Source: Ariolimax columbianus (Eukaryota > Mollusca > Gastropoda > Stylommatophora > Arionidae). Taken from it: 64,000 bases of DNA. The stretch lies in assembly GCA_036924085.1 (NCBI GenBank), contig JAVGWX010000007.1:105082428-105146427 (forward strand), written 5' to 3'. Below are positions 12,625 to 24,900 of the stretch, in pieces (position 1 is the stretch's first letter; each line of letters opens with the position of its first letter). A model generated the notes under the pieces. That model was given only the letters and a program-made list of their open reading frames with translations, was not told where the DNA came from and searched no databases. The position numbers and the translations under genes were made by a program.

Positions 12625-15600
12625 AGTGAAATGTTCTCTCTCTATCTCTGAAGTGAAATGTTCTCTCTCTGAAGTGAAATGTTCTCTCTCTGTCTCTGAA
12701 GTGAAATGTCCTCTCTCTGTCTCTGAAGTGAAATGTTCTCTCTCTGTCTCTAAAGTGAAATGTTCTCTCTCTAAAGTGAAATGTTCTCTCTCTGTCTCTA
12801 AAGTGAAATGTTCTCTCTCTGAAGTGAAATGTTCTCTCTCTAAAGTGAAATGTTCTCTCTCTGTCTCTGAAGTGAAATGTTCTCTCTCTGTCTCTAAAGT
12901 GAAATGTTCTCTCTCTAAAGTGAAATGTTCTCTCTCTGTCTCTGAAGTGAAATGTTCTCTCTCTGAAGTGAAATGTTCTCTCTCTATCTCTGAAGTGAAA
13001 TGTTCTCTCTCTGTCTCTGAAGTGAAATGTTCTCTCTCTGAAGTGAAATGTTCTCTCTCTGAAGTGAAATGTTCTCTCTCTGTCTCTGAAGTGAAATGTT
13101 CTCTCCCTGTCTCTGAAGTGAAATGTTCTCTCTCTGTCTCTGAAGTGAAATGTTCTCTCTCTGTCTCTGAAGTGAAATGTTCTCTCTCTGTCTCTAAAGT
13201 GAAATGTTCTCTCTCTGTCTCTGAAGTGAAATGTTCTCTCTCTGAAGTGAAATGTTCTCTCTCTGAAGTGAAATGTTCTCTCTCTAAAGTGAAATGTTCT
13301 CTCTCTGTCTCTGAAGTGAAATGTTCTCTCTCTGTCTCTGAAGTGAAATGTTCTCTCTCTGAAGTGAAATGTTCTCTCTCTGTCTCTGAAGTGAAATGTT
13401 CTGTCTCTGTCTCTGAAGTGAAATGTTCTCTCTCTGAAGTGAAATGTTCTCTCTCTGAAGTGAAATGTTCTCTCTCTGAAGTGAAATGTTCTCTCTCTGT
13501 CTCTAAAGTGAAATGTTCTGTCTCTGTCTCTGAAGTGAAATGTTCTCTCTCTGTCTCTGAAGTGAAATGTTCTCCCTCTGTCTCTGAAGTGAAATGTTCT
13601 CTCTCTGAAGTGAAATGTTCTCTCTCTGTCTCTGAAGTGAAATGTTCTCTCTCTGTCTCTGAAGTGAAATGTTCTCTCTCTGAAGTGAAATGTTCTCTCT
13701 CTGAAGTGAAATGTTCTCTCTCTGTCTCTGAAGTGAAATGTTCTCTCCCTGTCTCTGAAGTGAAATGTTCTCTCTCTGTCTCTGAAGTGAAATGTTCTCT
13801 CTCTGTCTCTGAAGTGAAATGTTCTCTCCCTGTCTCTGAAGTGAAATGTTCTCTCTCTGAAGTGAAATGTTCTCTCTCTGAAGTGAAATGTTCTCTCTCT
13901 GTCTCTGAAGTGAAATGTTCTCTCTCTGAAGTGAAGTGTTCTCTCTCTGAAGTTAAATGTTCTCTCTCTGAAGTGAAATGTTCTCTCTCTGTCTCTGAAG
14001 TGAAATGTTCTCTCTCTGTCTCTGAAGTGAAATGTTCTCTCTCTGAAGTGAAATGTTCTCTCTCTGTCTCTGAAGTGAAATGTTCTGTCTCTGTCTCTGA
14101 AGTGAAATGTTCTCTCTCTGAAGTGAAATGTTCTCTCTCTGAAGTGAAATGTTCTCTATCTGAAGTGAAATGTTCTCTCTCTGTCTCTGAAGTGAAATGT
14201 TCTCTCTCTGTCTCTGAAGTGAAATGTCCTCTCTCTGTCTCTGAAGTGAAATGTTCTCTCTCTGTCTCTGAAGTGAAATGTTCTCTCTCTGTCTCTGAAG
14301 TGAAATGTTCTCTCTCTGAAGTGAAGTGTTCTCTCTCTGAAGTGAAATGTTCTCTCTCTGAAGTGAAATGTTCTCTCTCTGTCTCTGAAGTGAAATGTTC
14401 TCTCTCTGTCTCTGAAGTGAAATGTTCTCTCTCTGTCTCTGAAGTGAAATGTTCTCTCTCTGTCTCTGAAGTGAAATGTTCTCTCTCTGTCTCTGAAGTG
14501 AAATGTTCTCTCTATGAAGTGAAATGTTCTCTCTCTGTCTCTGAAGTGAAATGTTCTCTCTCTGTCTCTGAAGTGAAATGTTCTCTCTCTGTCTCTGAAG
14601 TGAAATGTTCTCTCTCTGAAGTGAAATGTTCTCTCTCTGTCTCTGAAGTGAAATGTTCTCTCTCTGTCTCTGAAGTGAAATGTTCTCTCTCTGAAGTGAA
14701 ATGTTCTCTCTCTGTCTCTGAAGTGAAATGTTCTCTCTCTGAAGTGAAGTGTTCTCTCTCTGAAGTGAAATGTTCTCTCTCTGAAGTTAAATGTTCTCTC
14801 CCTGTCTCTGAAGTGAAATGTTCTCTCTCTGAAGTGAAGTGTTCTCTCTCTGTCTCTGAAGTGAAATGTTCTCTCTCTGAAGTGAAATGTTCTCTCTCTG
14901 TCTCTGAAGTGAAATGTTCTCTCTCTGAAGTGAAATGTTCTCTCCCTGTCTCTGAAGTGAAATGTTCTCTCTCTGAAGTGAAGTGTTCTCTCTCTGTCTC
15001 TGAAGTGAAATGTTCTCTCTCTGAAGTGAAATGTTCTCTCTCTGAAGTGAAAAGTTCTCTCTCTGAAGTGAAGTGTTCTCTCTCTGTCTCTGAAGTGAAA
15101 TGTTCTCTCTCTGTCTCTGAAGTGAAATGTTCTCTCTCTGAAGTGAAGTGTTCTCTCTCTGTCTCTGAAGTGAAATGTTCTCTCTCTGTCTCTGAAGTGA
15201 AATGTTCTCTCTCTGAAGTGAAGTGTTCTCTCTCTGTCTCTGAAGTGAAGTGTTCTCTCTCTGTCTCTGAAGTGAAATGTTCTCTCTCTGTCTCTGAAGT
15301 GAAATGTTCTGTCTCTGAAGTGAAATGTTCTCTCTCTGTCTCTGAAGTGAAGTGTTCTCTCTCTGTCTCTGAAGTGAAATGTTCTCTCTCTGTCTCTGAA
15401 GTGAAATGTTCTCTCTCTGAAGTGAAATGTTCTCTCTCTGTCTCTGAAGTGAAATGTCCTCTCTCTGTCTCTGAAGTGAAATGTTCTCTCTCTGTCTCTG
15501 AAGTGAAATGTTCTCTCTCTGTCTCTGAAGTGAAATGTTCTCTCTCTGTCTCTGAAGTGAAATGTTCTCTCTCTGAAGTGAAGTGTTCTCTCTCTGTCTC

Positions 15601-15900
15601 TGAAGTGAAATGTTCTTTCTCTGTCTCTGAAGTGAAATGTTCTCTCTCTGTCTCTGAAGTGAAATGTTCTCTCTCTCTCTCTGAAGTGAAATGTTCTCTC
15701 TCTGAAGTGAAGTGTTCTCTCTCTGTCTCTGAAGTGAAATGTCCTCTCTCTGTCTCTGAAGTGAAATGTTCTCTCTCTGTCTCTGAAGTGAAATGTTCTC
15801 TCTCTGTCTCTGAAGTGAAATGTTCTCTCTCTGTCTCTGAAGTGAAATGTTCTCTCTCTGTCTCTGAAGTGAAATGTTCTCTCTCTGTCTCTGAAGTGAA

Positions 15901-18900
15901 ATGTTCTCTCTCTCTCTCTCTGAAGTGAAATGTTCTCTCTCTGAAGTGAAGTGTTCTCTCTCTGTCTCTGAAGTGAAGTGTTCTCTCTCTGTCTCTGAAG
16001 TGAAATGTTCTCTCTCTGAAGTGAAGTGTTCTCTCTCTGTCTCTGAAGTGAAATGTTCTCTCTCTGAAGTGAAGTGTTCTCTCTCTGAAGTTAAATGTTC
16101 TCTCTCTGAAGTGAAATGTTCTCTCTCTGTCTCTGAAGTGAAATGTTCTCTCTCTGTCTCTGAAGTGAAATGTTCTCTCTCTGTCTCTGAAGTGAAATTT
16201 TCTCTCTCTGTCTCTGAAGTGAAATGTTCTCTCTCTGAAGTGAAATGTTCTCTCTCTGTCTCTGAAGTGAAATGTTCTGTCTCTGTCTCTGAAGTGAAAT
16301 GTTCTCTCTCTGAAGTGAAATGTTCTCTCTCTGAAGTGAAATGTTCTCTCTCTGAAGTGAAATGTTCTCTCTCTGTCTCTGAAGTGAAATGTTCTCTCTC
16401 TGTCTCTGAAGTGAAATGTCCTCTCTCTGTCTCTGAAGTGAAATGTTCTCTCTCTGTCTCTGAAGTGAAATGTTCTCTCTCTGTCTCTGAAGTGAAATGT
16501 TCTCTCTCTGTCTCTGAAGTGAAATGTTCTCTCTCTGTCTCTGAAGTGAAATGTTCTCTCTCTGAAGTGAAATGTTCTCTCTCTGTCTCTGAAGTGAAAT
16601 GTTCTCTCTCTGTCTCTGAAGTGAAATGTTCTCTCTCTGTCTCTGAAGTGAAATGTTCTCTCTCTGAAGTGAAGTGTTCTCTCTCTGAAGTTAAATGTTC
16701 TCTCTCTGTCTCTGAAGTGAAATGTTCTCTCTCTGTCTCTGAAGTGAAATGTTCTCTCTCTGAAGTGAAATGTTCTCTCTCTGTCTCTGAAGTGAAATGT
16801 TCTCTCTCTGTCTCTGAAGTGAAATGTTCTCTCTCTGAAGTGAAATGTTCTCTCTCTGTCTCTGAAGTGAAATGTTCTCTCTCTGAAGTGAAGTGTTCTC
16901 TCTCTGAAGTGAAATGTTCTCCCTCTGAAGTGAAATGTTCTCTCCCTGTCTCTGAAGTGAAATGTTCTCTCTCTGAACTGAAGTGTTCTCTCTCTGTCTC
17001 TGAAGTGAAATGTTCTCTCTCTGAAGTGAAATGTTCTCTCTCTGTCTCTGAAGTGAAATGTTCTCTCTCTGAAGTGAAATGTTCTCTCCCTGTCTCTGAA
17101 GTGAAATGTTCTCTCTCTGAAGTGAAGTGTTCTCTCTCTGTCTCTGAAGTGAAATGTTCTCTCTCTGAAGTGAAATGTTCTCTCTCTGAAGTGAAAAGTT
17201 CTCTCTCTGAAGTGAAGTGTTCTCTCTCTGTCTCTGAAGTGAAATGTTCTCTCTCTGTCTCTGAAGTGAAATGTTCTCTCTCTGAAGTGAAGTGTTCTCT
17301 CTCTGTCTCTGAAGTGAAATGTTCTCTCTCTGTCTCTGAAGTGAAATGTTCTCTCTCTGAAGTGAAATGTTCTCTCTCTGTCTCTGAAGTGAAGTGTTCT
17401 CTCTCTGTCTCTGAAGTGAAATGTTCTCTCTCTGTCTCTGAAGTGAAATGTTCTCTCTCTGTCTCTGAAGTGAAATGTTCTCTCTCTGTCTCTGAAGTGA
17501 AATGTTCTCTCTCTGAAGTGAAATGTTCTCTCTCTGTCTCTGAAGTGAAATGTTCTCTCTCTGAAGTGAAATGTTCTCTCTCTGTCTCTGAAGTGAAATG
17601 TCCTCTCTCTGTCTCTGAAGTGAAATGTTCTCTCTCTGTCTCTGAAGTGAAATGTTCTCTCTCTGTCTCTGAAGTGAAATGTTCTCTCTCTGTCTCTGAA
17701 GTGAAATGTTCTCTCTCTGAAGTGAAGTGTTCTCTCTCTGTCTCTGAAGTGAAATGTTCTTTCTCTGTCTCTGAAGTGAAATGTTCTCTCTCTGTCTCTG
17801 AAGTGAAATGTTCTCTCTCTCTCTCTGAAGTGAAATGTTCTCTCTCTGAAGTGAAGTGTTCTCTCTCTGTCTCTGAAGTGAAATGTCCTCTCTCTGTCTC
17901 TGAAGTGAAATGTTCTCTCTCTGTCTCTGAAGTGAAATGTTCTCTCTCTGTCTCTGAAGTGAAATGTTCTCTCTCTGTCTCTGAAGTGAAATGTTCTCTC
18001 TCTGTCTCTGAAGTGAAATGTTCTCTCTCTGTCTCTGAAGTGAAATGTTCTCTCTCTCTCTCTCTGAAGTGAAATGTTCTCTCTCTGAAGTGAAGTGTTC
18101 TCTCTCTGTCTCTGAAGTGAAGTGTTCTCTCTCTGTCTCTGAAGTGAAATGTTCTCTCTCTGAAGTGAAGTGTTCTCTCTCTGTCTCTGAAGTGAAATGT
18201 TCTCTCTCTGAAGTGAAGTGTTCTCTCTCTGAAGTTAAATGTTCTCTCTCTGAAGTGAAATGTTCTCTCTCTGTCTCTGAAGTGAAATGTTCTCTCTCTG
18301 TCTCTGAAGTGAAATGTTCTCTCTCTGTCTCTGAAGTGAAATTTTCTCTCTCTGTCTCTGAAGTGAAATGTTCTCTCTCTGAAGTGAAATGTTCTCTCTC
18401 TGTCTCTGAAGTGAAATGTTCTGTCTCTGTCTCTGAAGTGAAATGTTCTCTCTCTGAAGTGAAATGTTCTCTCTCTGTCGTGAAATGTTCTCTCTCTGAA
18501 GTGAAATGTTCTCTCTCTGTCTCTGAAGTGAAATGTTCTCTCTCTGTCTCTGAAGTGAAATGTCCTCTCTCTGTCTCTGAAGTGAAATGTTCTCTCTCTG
18601 TCTCTGAAGTGAAATGTTCTCTCTCTGTCTCTGAAGTGAAATGTTCTCTCTCTGTCTCTGAAGTGAAAGGTTCTCTCTCTGTCTCTGAAGTGAAATGTTC
18701 TCTCTCTGAAGTGAAATGTTCTCTCTCTGTCTCTGAAGTGAAATGTTCTCTCTCTGTCTCTGAAGTGAAATGTTCTCTCTCTGTCTCTGAAGTGAAATGT
18801 TCTCTCTCTGTCTCTGAAGTGAAATGTTCTCTCTCTGAAGTGAAATGTTCTCTCTCTGTCTCTGAAGTGAAATGTTCTCTCTCTGTCTCTGAAGTGAAAT

Positions 18901-21900
18901 GTTCTCTCTCTGAAGTGAAATGTTCTCTCTCTGTCTCTGAAGTGAAATGTTCTCTCTCTGTCTCTGAAGTGAAATGTTCTCTCTCTGAAGTGAAATGTTC
19001 TCTCTCTGTCTCTGAAGTGAAATGTTCTCTCTCTGAAGTGAAGTGTTCTCTCTCTGAAGTGAAATGTTCTCCCTCTGAAGTGAAATGTTCTCTCCCTGTC
19101 TCTGAAGTGAAATGTTCTCTCTCTGAACTGAAGTGTTCTCTCTCTGTCTCTGAAGTGAAATGTTCTCTCTCTGAAGTGAAATGTTCTCTCTCTGTCTCTG
19201 AAGTGAAATGTTCTCTCTCTGAAGTGAAATGTTCTCTCCCTGTCTCTGAAGTGAAATGTTCTCTCTCTGAAGTGAAGTGTTCTCTCTCTGTCTCTGAAGT
19301 GAAATGTTCTCTCTCTGAAGTGAAATGTTCTCTCTCTGTCTCTGAAGTGAAATGTTCTCTCTCTGTCTCTGAAGTGAAATGTGCTCTCTCTGTCTCTGAA
19401 GTGAAATGTTCTCTCTCTGAAGTGAAATGTTCTCTCTCTGTCTCTGAAGTGAAATGTTCTCTCTCTGAAGTGAAATGTTCTCTCTCTGTCTCTGAAGTGA
19501 AATGTCCTCTCTCTGTCTCTGAAGTGAAATGTTCTCTCTCTGTCTCTGAAGTGAAATGTTCTCTCTCTGTCTCTGAAGTGAAATGTTCTCTCTCTGTCTC
19601 TGAAGTGAAATGTTCTCTCTCTGAAGTGAAGTGTTCTCTCTCTGTCTCTGAAGTGAAATGTTCTTTCTCTGTCTCTGAAGTGAAATGTTCTCTCTCTGTC
19701 TCTGAAGTGAAATGTTCTCTCTCTCTCTCTGAAGTGAAATGTTCTCTCTCTGAAGTGAAGTGTTCTCTCTCTGTCTCTGAAGTGAAATGTCCTCTCTCTG
19801 TCTCTGAAGTGAAATGTTCTCTCTCTGTCTCTGAAGTGAAATGTTCTCTCTCTGTCTCTGAAGTGAAATGTTCTCTCTCTGTCTCTGAAGTGAAATGTTC
19901 TCTCTCTGTCTCTGAAGTGAAATGTTCTCTCTCTGTCTCTGAAGTGAAATGTTCTCTCTCTGAAGTGAAGTGTTCTCTCTCTGAAGTGAAGTGTTCTCTC
20001 TCTGTCTCTGAAGTGAAGTGTTCTCTCTCTGTCTCTGAAGTGAAATGTTCTCTCTCTGAAGTGAAGTGTTCTCTCTCTGTCTCTGAAGTGAAATGTTCTC
20101 TCTCTGAAGTGAAGTGTTCTCTCTCTGAAGTTAAATGTTCTCTCTCTGAAGTGAAATGTTCTCTCTCTGTCTCTGAAGTGAAATTTTCTCTCTCTGTCTC
20201 TGAAGTGAAATGTTCTCTCTCTGAAGTGAAATGTTCTCTCTCTGTCTCTGAAGTGAAATGTTCTGTTTCTGTCTCTGAAGTGAAATGTTCTCTCTCTGAA
20301 GTGAAATGTTCTCTCTCTGAAGTGAAATGTTCTCTCTCTGAAGTGAAATGTTCTCTCTCTGTCTCTGAAGTGAAATGTTCTCTCTCTGTCTCTGAAGTGA
20401 AATGTCCTCTCTCTGTCTCTGAAGTGAAATGTTCTCTCTCTGTCTCTGAAGTGAAATGTTCTCTCTCTGTCTCTGAAGTGAAATGTTCTCTCTCTGTCTC
20501 TGAAGTGAAATGTTCTCTCTCTGTCTCTGAAGTGAAATGTTCTCTCTCTGAAGTGAAATGTTCTCTCTCTGTCTCTGAAGTGAAATGTTCTCTCTCTGTC
20601 TCTGAAGTGAAATGTTCTCTCTCTGTCTCTGAAGTGAAATGTTCTCTCTCTGTCTCTGAAGTGAAATGTTCTCTCTCTGAAGTGAAATGTTCTCTCTCTG
20701 TCTCTGAAGTGAAATGTTCTCTCTCTGTCTCTGAAGTGAAATGTTCTCTCTCTGAAGTGAAATGTTCTCTCTCTGTCTCTGAAGTGAAATGTTCTCTCTC
20801 TGAAGTGAAATGTTCTCTCTCTGAAGTGAAATGTTCTCTCTCTGTCTCTGAAGTGAAATGTTCTCTCTCTGAAGTGAAATGTTCTCTCTCTGAAGTGAAA
20901 TGTTCTCTATCTGAAGTGAAATGTTCTCTCTCTGTCTCTGAAGTGAAATGTTCTCTCTCTGTCTCTGAAGTGAAATGTCCTCTCTCTGTCTCTGAAGTGA
21001 AATGTTCTCTCTCTGTCTCTGAAGTGAAATGTTCTCTCTCTGTCTCTGAAGTGAAATGTTCTCTCTCTGAAGTGAAGTGTTCTCTCTCTGAAGTGAAATG
21101 TTCTCTCTCTGAAGTGAAATGTTCTCTCTCTGTCTCTGAAGTGAAATGTTCTCTCTCTGTCTCTGAAGTGAAATGTTCTCTCTCTGTCTCTGAAGTGAAA
21201 TGTTCTCTCTCTGTCTCTGAAGTGAAATGTTCTCTCTCTGTCTCTGAAGTGAAATGTTCTCTCTATGAAGTGAAATGTTCTCTCTCTGTCTCTGAAGTGA
21301 AATGTTCTCTCTCTGTCTCTGAAGTGAAATGTTCTCTCTCTGTCTCTGAAGTGAAATGTTCTCTCTCTGTCTCTGAAGTGAAATGTTCTCTCTCTGAAGT
21401 GAAATGTTCTCTCTCTGTCTCTGAAGTGAAATGTTCTCTCTCTGTCTCTGAAGTGAAATGTTCTCTCTCTGAAGTGAAATGTTCTCTCTCTGTCTCTGAA
21501 GTGAAATGTTCTCTCTCTGAAGTGAAGTGTTCTCTCTCTGAAGTGAAATGTTCTCTCTCTGAAGTTAAATGTTCTCTCCCTGTCTCTGAAGTGAAATGTT
21601 CTCTCTCTGAAGTGAAGTGTTCTCTCTCTGTCTCTGAAGTGAAATGTTCTCTCTCTGAAGTGAAATGTTCTCTCTCTGTCTCTGAAGTGAAATGTTCTCT
21701 CTCTGAAGTGAAATGTTCTCTCCCTGTCTCTGAAGTGAAATGTTCTCTCTCTGAAGTGAAGTGTTCTCTCTCTGTCTCTGAAGTGAAATGTTCTCTCTCT
21801 GAAGTGAAATGTTCTCTCTCTGAAGTGAAAAGTTCTCTCTCTGAAGTGAAGTGTTCTCTCTCTGTCTCTGAAGTGAAATGTTCTCTCTCTGTCTCTGAAG

Positions 21901-24900
21901 TGAAATGTTCTCTCTCTGAAGTGAAGTGTTCTCTCTCTGTCTCTGAAGTGAAATGTTCTCTCTCTGTCTCTGAAGTGAAATGTTCTCTCTCTGAAGTGAA
22001 ATGTTCTCTCTCTGTCTCTGAAGTGAAGTGTTCTCTCTCTGTCTCTGAAGTGAAATGTTCTCTCTCTGTCTCTGAAGTGAAATGTTCTCTCTCTGTCTCT
22101 GAAGTGAAATGTTCTCTCTCTGTCTCTGAAGTGAAATGTTCTCTCTCTGAAGTGAAATGTTCTCTCTCTGTCTCTGAAGTGAAATGTTCTCTCTCTGAAG
22201 TGAAATGTTCTCTCTCTGTCTCTGAAGTGAAATGTCCTCTCTCTGTCTCTGAAGTGAAATGTTCTCTCTCTGTCTCTGAAGTGAAATGTTCTCTCTCTGT
22301 CTCTGAAGTGAAATGTTCTCTCTCTGTCTCTGAAGTGAAATGTTCTCTCTCTGAAGTGAAGTGTTCTCTCTCTGTCTCTGAAGTGAAATGTTCTTTCTCT
22401 GTCTCTGAAGTGAAATGTTCTCTCTCTGTCTCTGAAGTGAAATGTTCTCTCTCTCTCTCTGAAGTGAAATGTTCTCTCTCTGAAGTGAAGTGTTCTCTCT
22501 CTGTCTCTGAAGTGAAATGTCCTCTCTCTGTCTCTGGAGTGAAATGTTCTCTCTCTGTCTCTGAAGTGAAATGTTCTCTCTCTGTCTCTGAAGTGAAATG
22601 TTCTCTCTCTGTCTCTGAAGTGAAATGTTCTCTCTCTGTCTCTGAAGTGAAATGTTCTCTCTCTGTCTCTGAAGTGAAATGTTCTCTCTCTCTCTCTCTG
22701 AAGTGAAATGTTCTCTCTCTGAAGTGAAGTGTTCTCTCTCTGTCTCTGAAGTGAAGTGTTCTCTCTCTGTCTCTGAAGTGAAATGTTCTCTCTCTGAAGT
22801 GAAGTGTTCTCTCTCTGTCTCTGAAGTGAAATGTTCTCTCTCTGAAGTGAAGTGTTCTCTCTCTGAAGTTAAATGTTCTCTCTCTGAAGTGAAATGTTCT
22901 CTCTCTGTCTCTGAAGTGAAATGTTCTCTCTCTGTCTCTGAAGTGAAATGTTCTCTCTCTGTCTCTGAAGTGAAATTTTCTCTCTCTGTCTCTGAAGTGA
23001 AATGTTCTCTCTCTGAAGTGAAATGTTCTCTCTCTGTCTCTGAAGTGAAATGTTCTGTCTCTGTCTCTGAAGTGAAATGTTCTCTCTCTGAAGTGAAATG
23101 TTCTCTCTCTGAAGTGAAATGTTCTCTCTCTGAAGTGAAATGTTCTCTCTCTGTCTCTGAAGTGAAATGTTCTCTCTCTGTCTCTGAAGTGAAATGTCCT
23201 CTCTCTGTCTCTGAAGTGAAATGTTCTCTCTCTGTCTCTGAAGTGAAATGTTCTCTCTCTGTCTCTGAAGTGAAATGTTCTCTCTCTGTCTCTGAAGTGA
23301 AATGTTCTCTCTCTGTCTCTGAAGTGAAATGTTCTCTCTCTGAAGTGAAATGTTCTCTCTCTGTCTCTGAAGTGAAATGTTCTCTCTCTGTCTCTGAAGT
23401 GAAATGTTCTCTCTCTGTCTCTGAAGTGAAATGTTCTCTCTCTGTCTCTGAAGTGAAATGTTCTCTCTCTGAAGTGAAATGTTCTCTCTCTGTCTCTGAA
23501 GTGAAATGTTCTCTCTCTGTCTCTGAAGTGAAATGTTCTCTCTCTGAAGTGAAATGTTCTCTCTCTGTCTCTGAAGTGAAATGTTCTCTCTCTGTCTCTG
23601 AAGTGAAATGTTCTCTCTCTGAAGTGAAATGTTCTCTCTCTGTCTCTGAAGTGAAATGTTCTCTCTCTGAAGTGAAGTGTTCTCTCTCTGAAGTGAAATG
23701 TTCTCCCTCTGAAGTGAAATGTTCTCTCCCTGTCTCTGAAGTGAAATGTTCTCTCTCTGAACTGAAGTGTTCTCTCTCTGTCTCTGAAGTGAAATGTTCT
23801 CTCTCTGAAGTGAAATGTTCTCTCTCTGTCTCTGAAGTGAAATGTTCTCTCTCTGAAGTGAAATGTTCTCTCCCTGTCTCTGAAGTGAAATGTTCTCTCT
23901 CTGAAGTGAAGTGTTCTCTCTCTGTCTCTGAAGTGAAATGTTCTCTCTCTGAAGTGAAATGTTCTCTCTCTGAAGTGAAAAGTTCTCTCTCTGAAGTGAA
24001 GTGTTCTCTCTCTGTCTCTGAAGTGAAATGTTCTCTCTCTGTCTCTGAAGTGAAATGTTCTCTCTCTGAAGTGAAGTGTTCTCTCTCTGTCTCTGAAGTG
24101 AAATGTTCTCTCTCTGTCTCTGAAGTGAAATGTTCTCTCTCTGAAGTGAAATGTTCTCTCTCTGTCTCTGAAGTGAAGTGTTCTCTCTCTGTCTCTGAAG
24201 TGAAATGTTCTCTCTCTGTCTCTGAAGTGAAATGTTCTCTCTCTGTCTCTGAAGTGAAATGTTCTCTCTCTGTCTCTGAAGTGAAATGTTCTCTCTCTGA
24301 AGTGAAATGTTCTCTCTCTGTCTCTGAAGTGAAATGTTCTCTCTCTGAAGTGAAATGTTCTCTCTCTGTCTCTGAAGTGAAATGTCCTCTCTCTGTCTCT
24401 GAAGTGAAATGTTCTCTCTCTGTCTCTGAAGTGAAATGTTCTCTCTCTGTCTCTGAAGTGAAATGTTCTCTCTCTGTCTCTGAAGTGAAATGTTCTCTCT
24501 CTGAAGTGAAGTGTTCTCTCTCTGTCTCTGAAGTGAAATGTTCTTTCTCTGTCTCTGAAGTGAAATGTTCTCTCTCTGTCTCTGAAGTGAAATGTTCTCT
24601 CTCTCTCTCTGAAGTGAAATGTTCTCTCTCTGAAGTGAAGTGTTCTCTCTCTGTCTCTGAAGTGAAATGTCCTCTCTCTGTCTCTGAAGTGAAATGTTCT
24701 CTCTCTGTCTCTGAAGTGAAATGTTCTCTCTCTGTCTCTGAAGTGAAATGTTCTCTCTCTGTCTCTGAAGTGAAATGTTCTCTCTCTGTCTCTGAAGTGA
24801 AATGTTCTCTCTCTGTCTCTGAAGTGAAATGTTCTCTCTCTCTCTCTCTGAAGTGAAATGTTCTCTCTCTGAAGTGAAGTGTTCTCTCTCTGTCTCTGAA

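Noticed and set aside
18045..22706. A 1,553-codon + frame (and many similar ones in 1-31340) of EVKCSLS/EVKCSLSVS repeats
   Set aside because: It results from stop-free 21- and 27-bp units. There is no unique N- or C-terminus, frames end at random slips, and substitutions include many amino-acid changes (S to P, E to K, L to V, C to F) with no codon bias toward silent ones.
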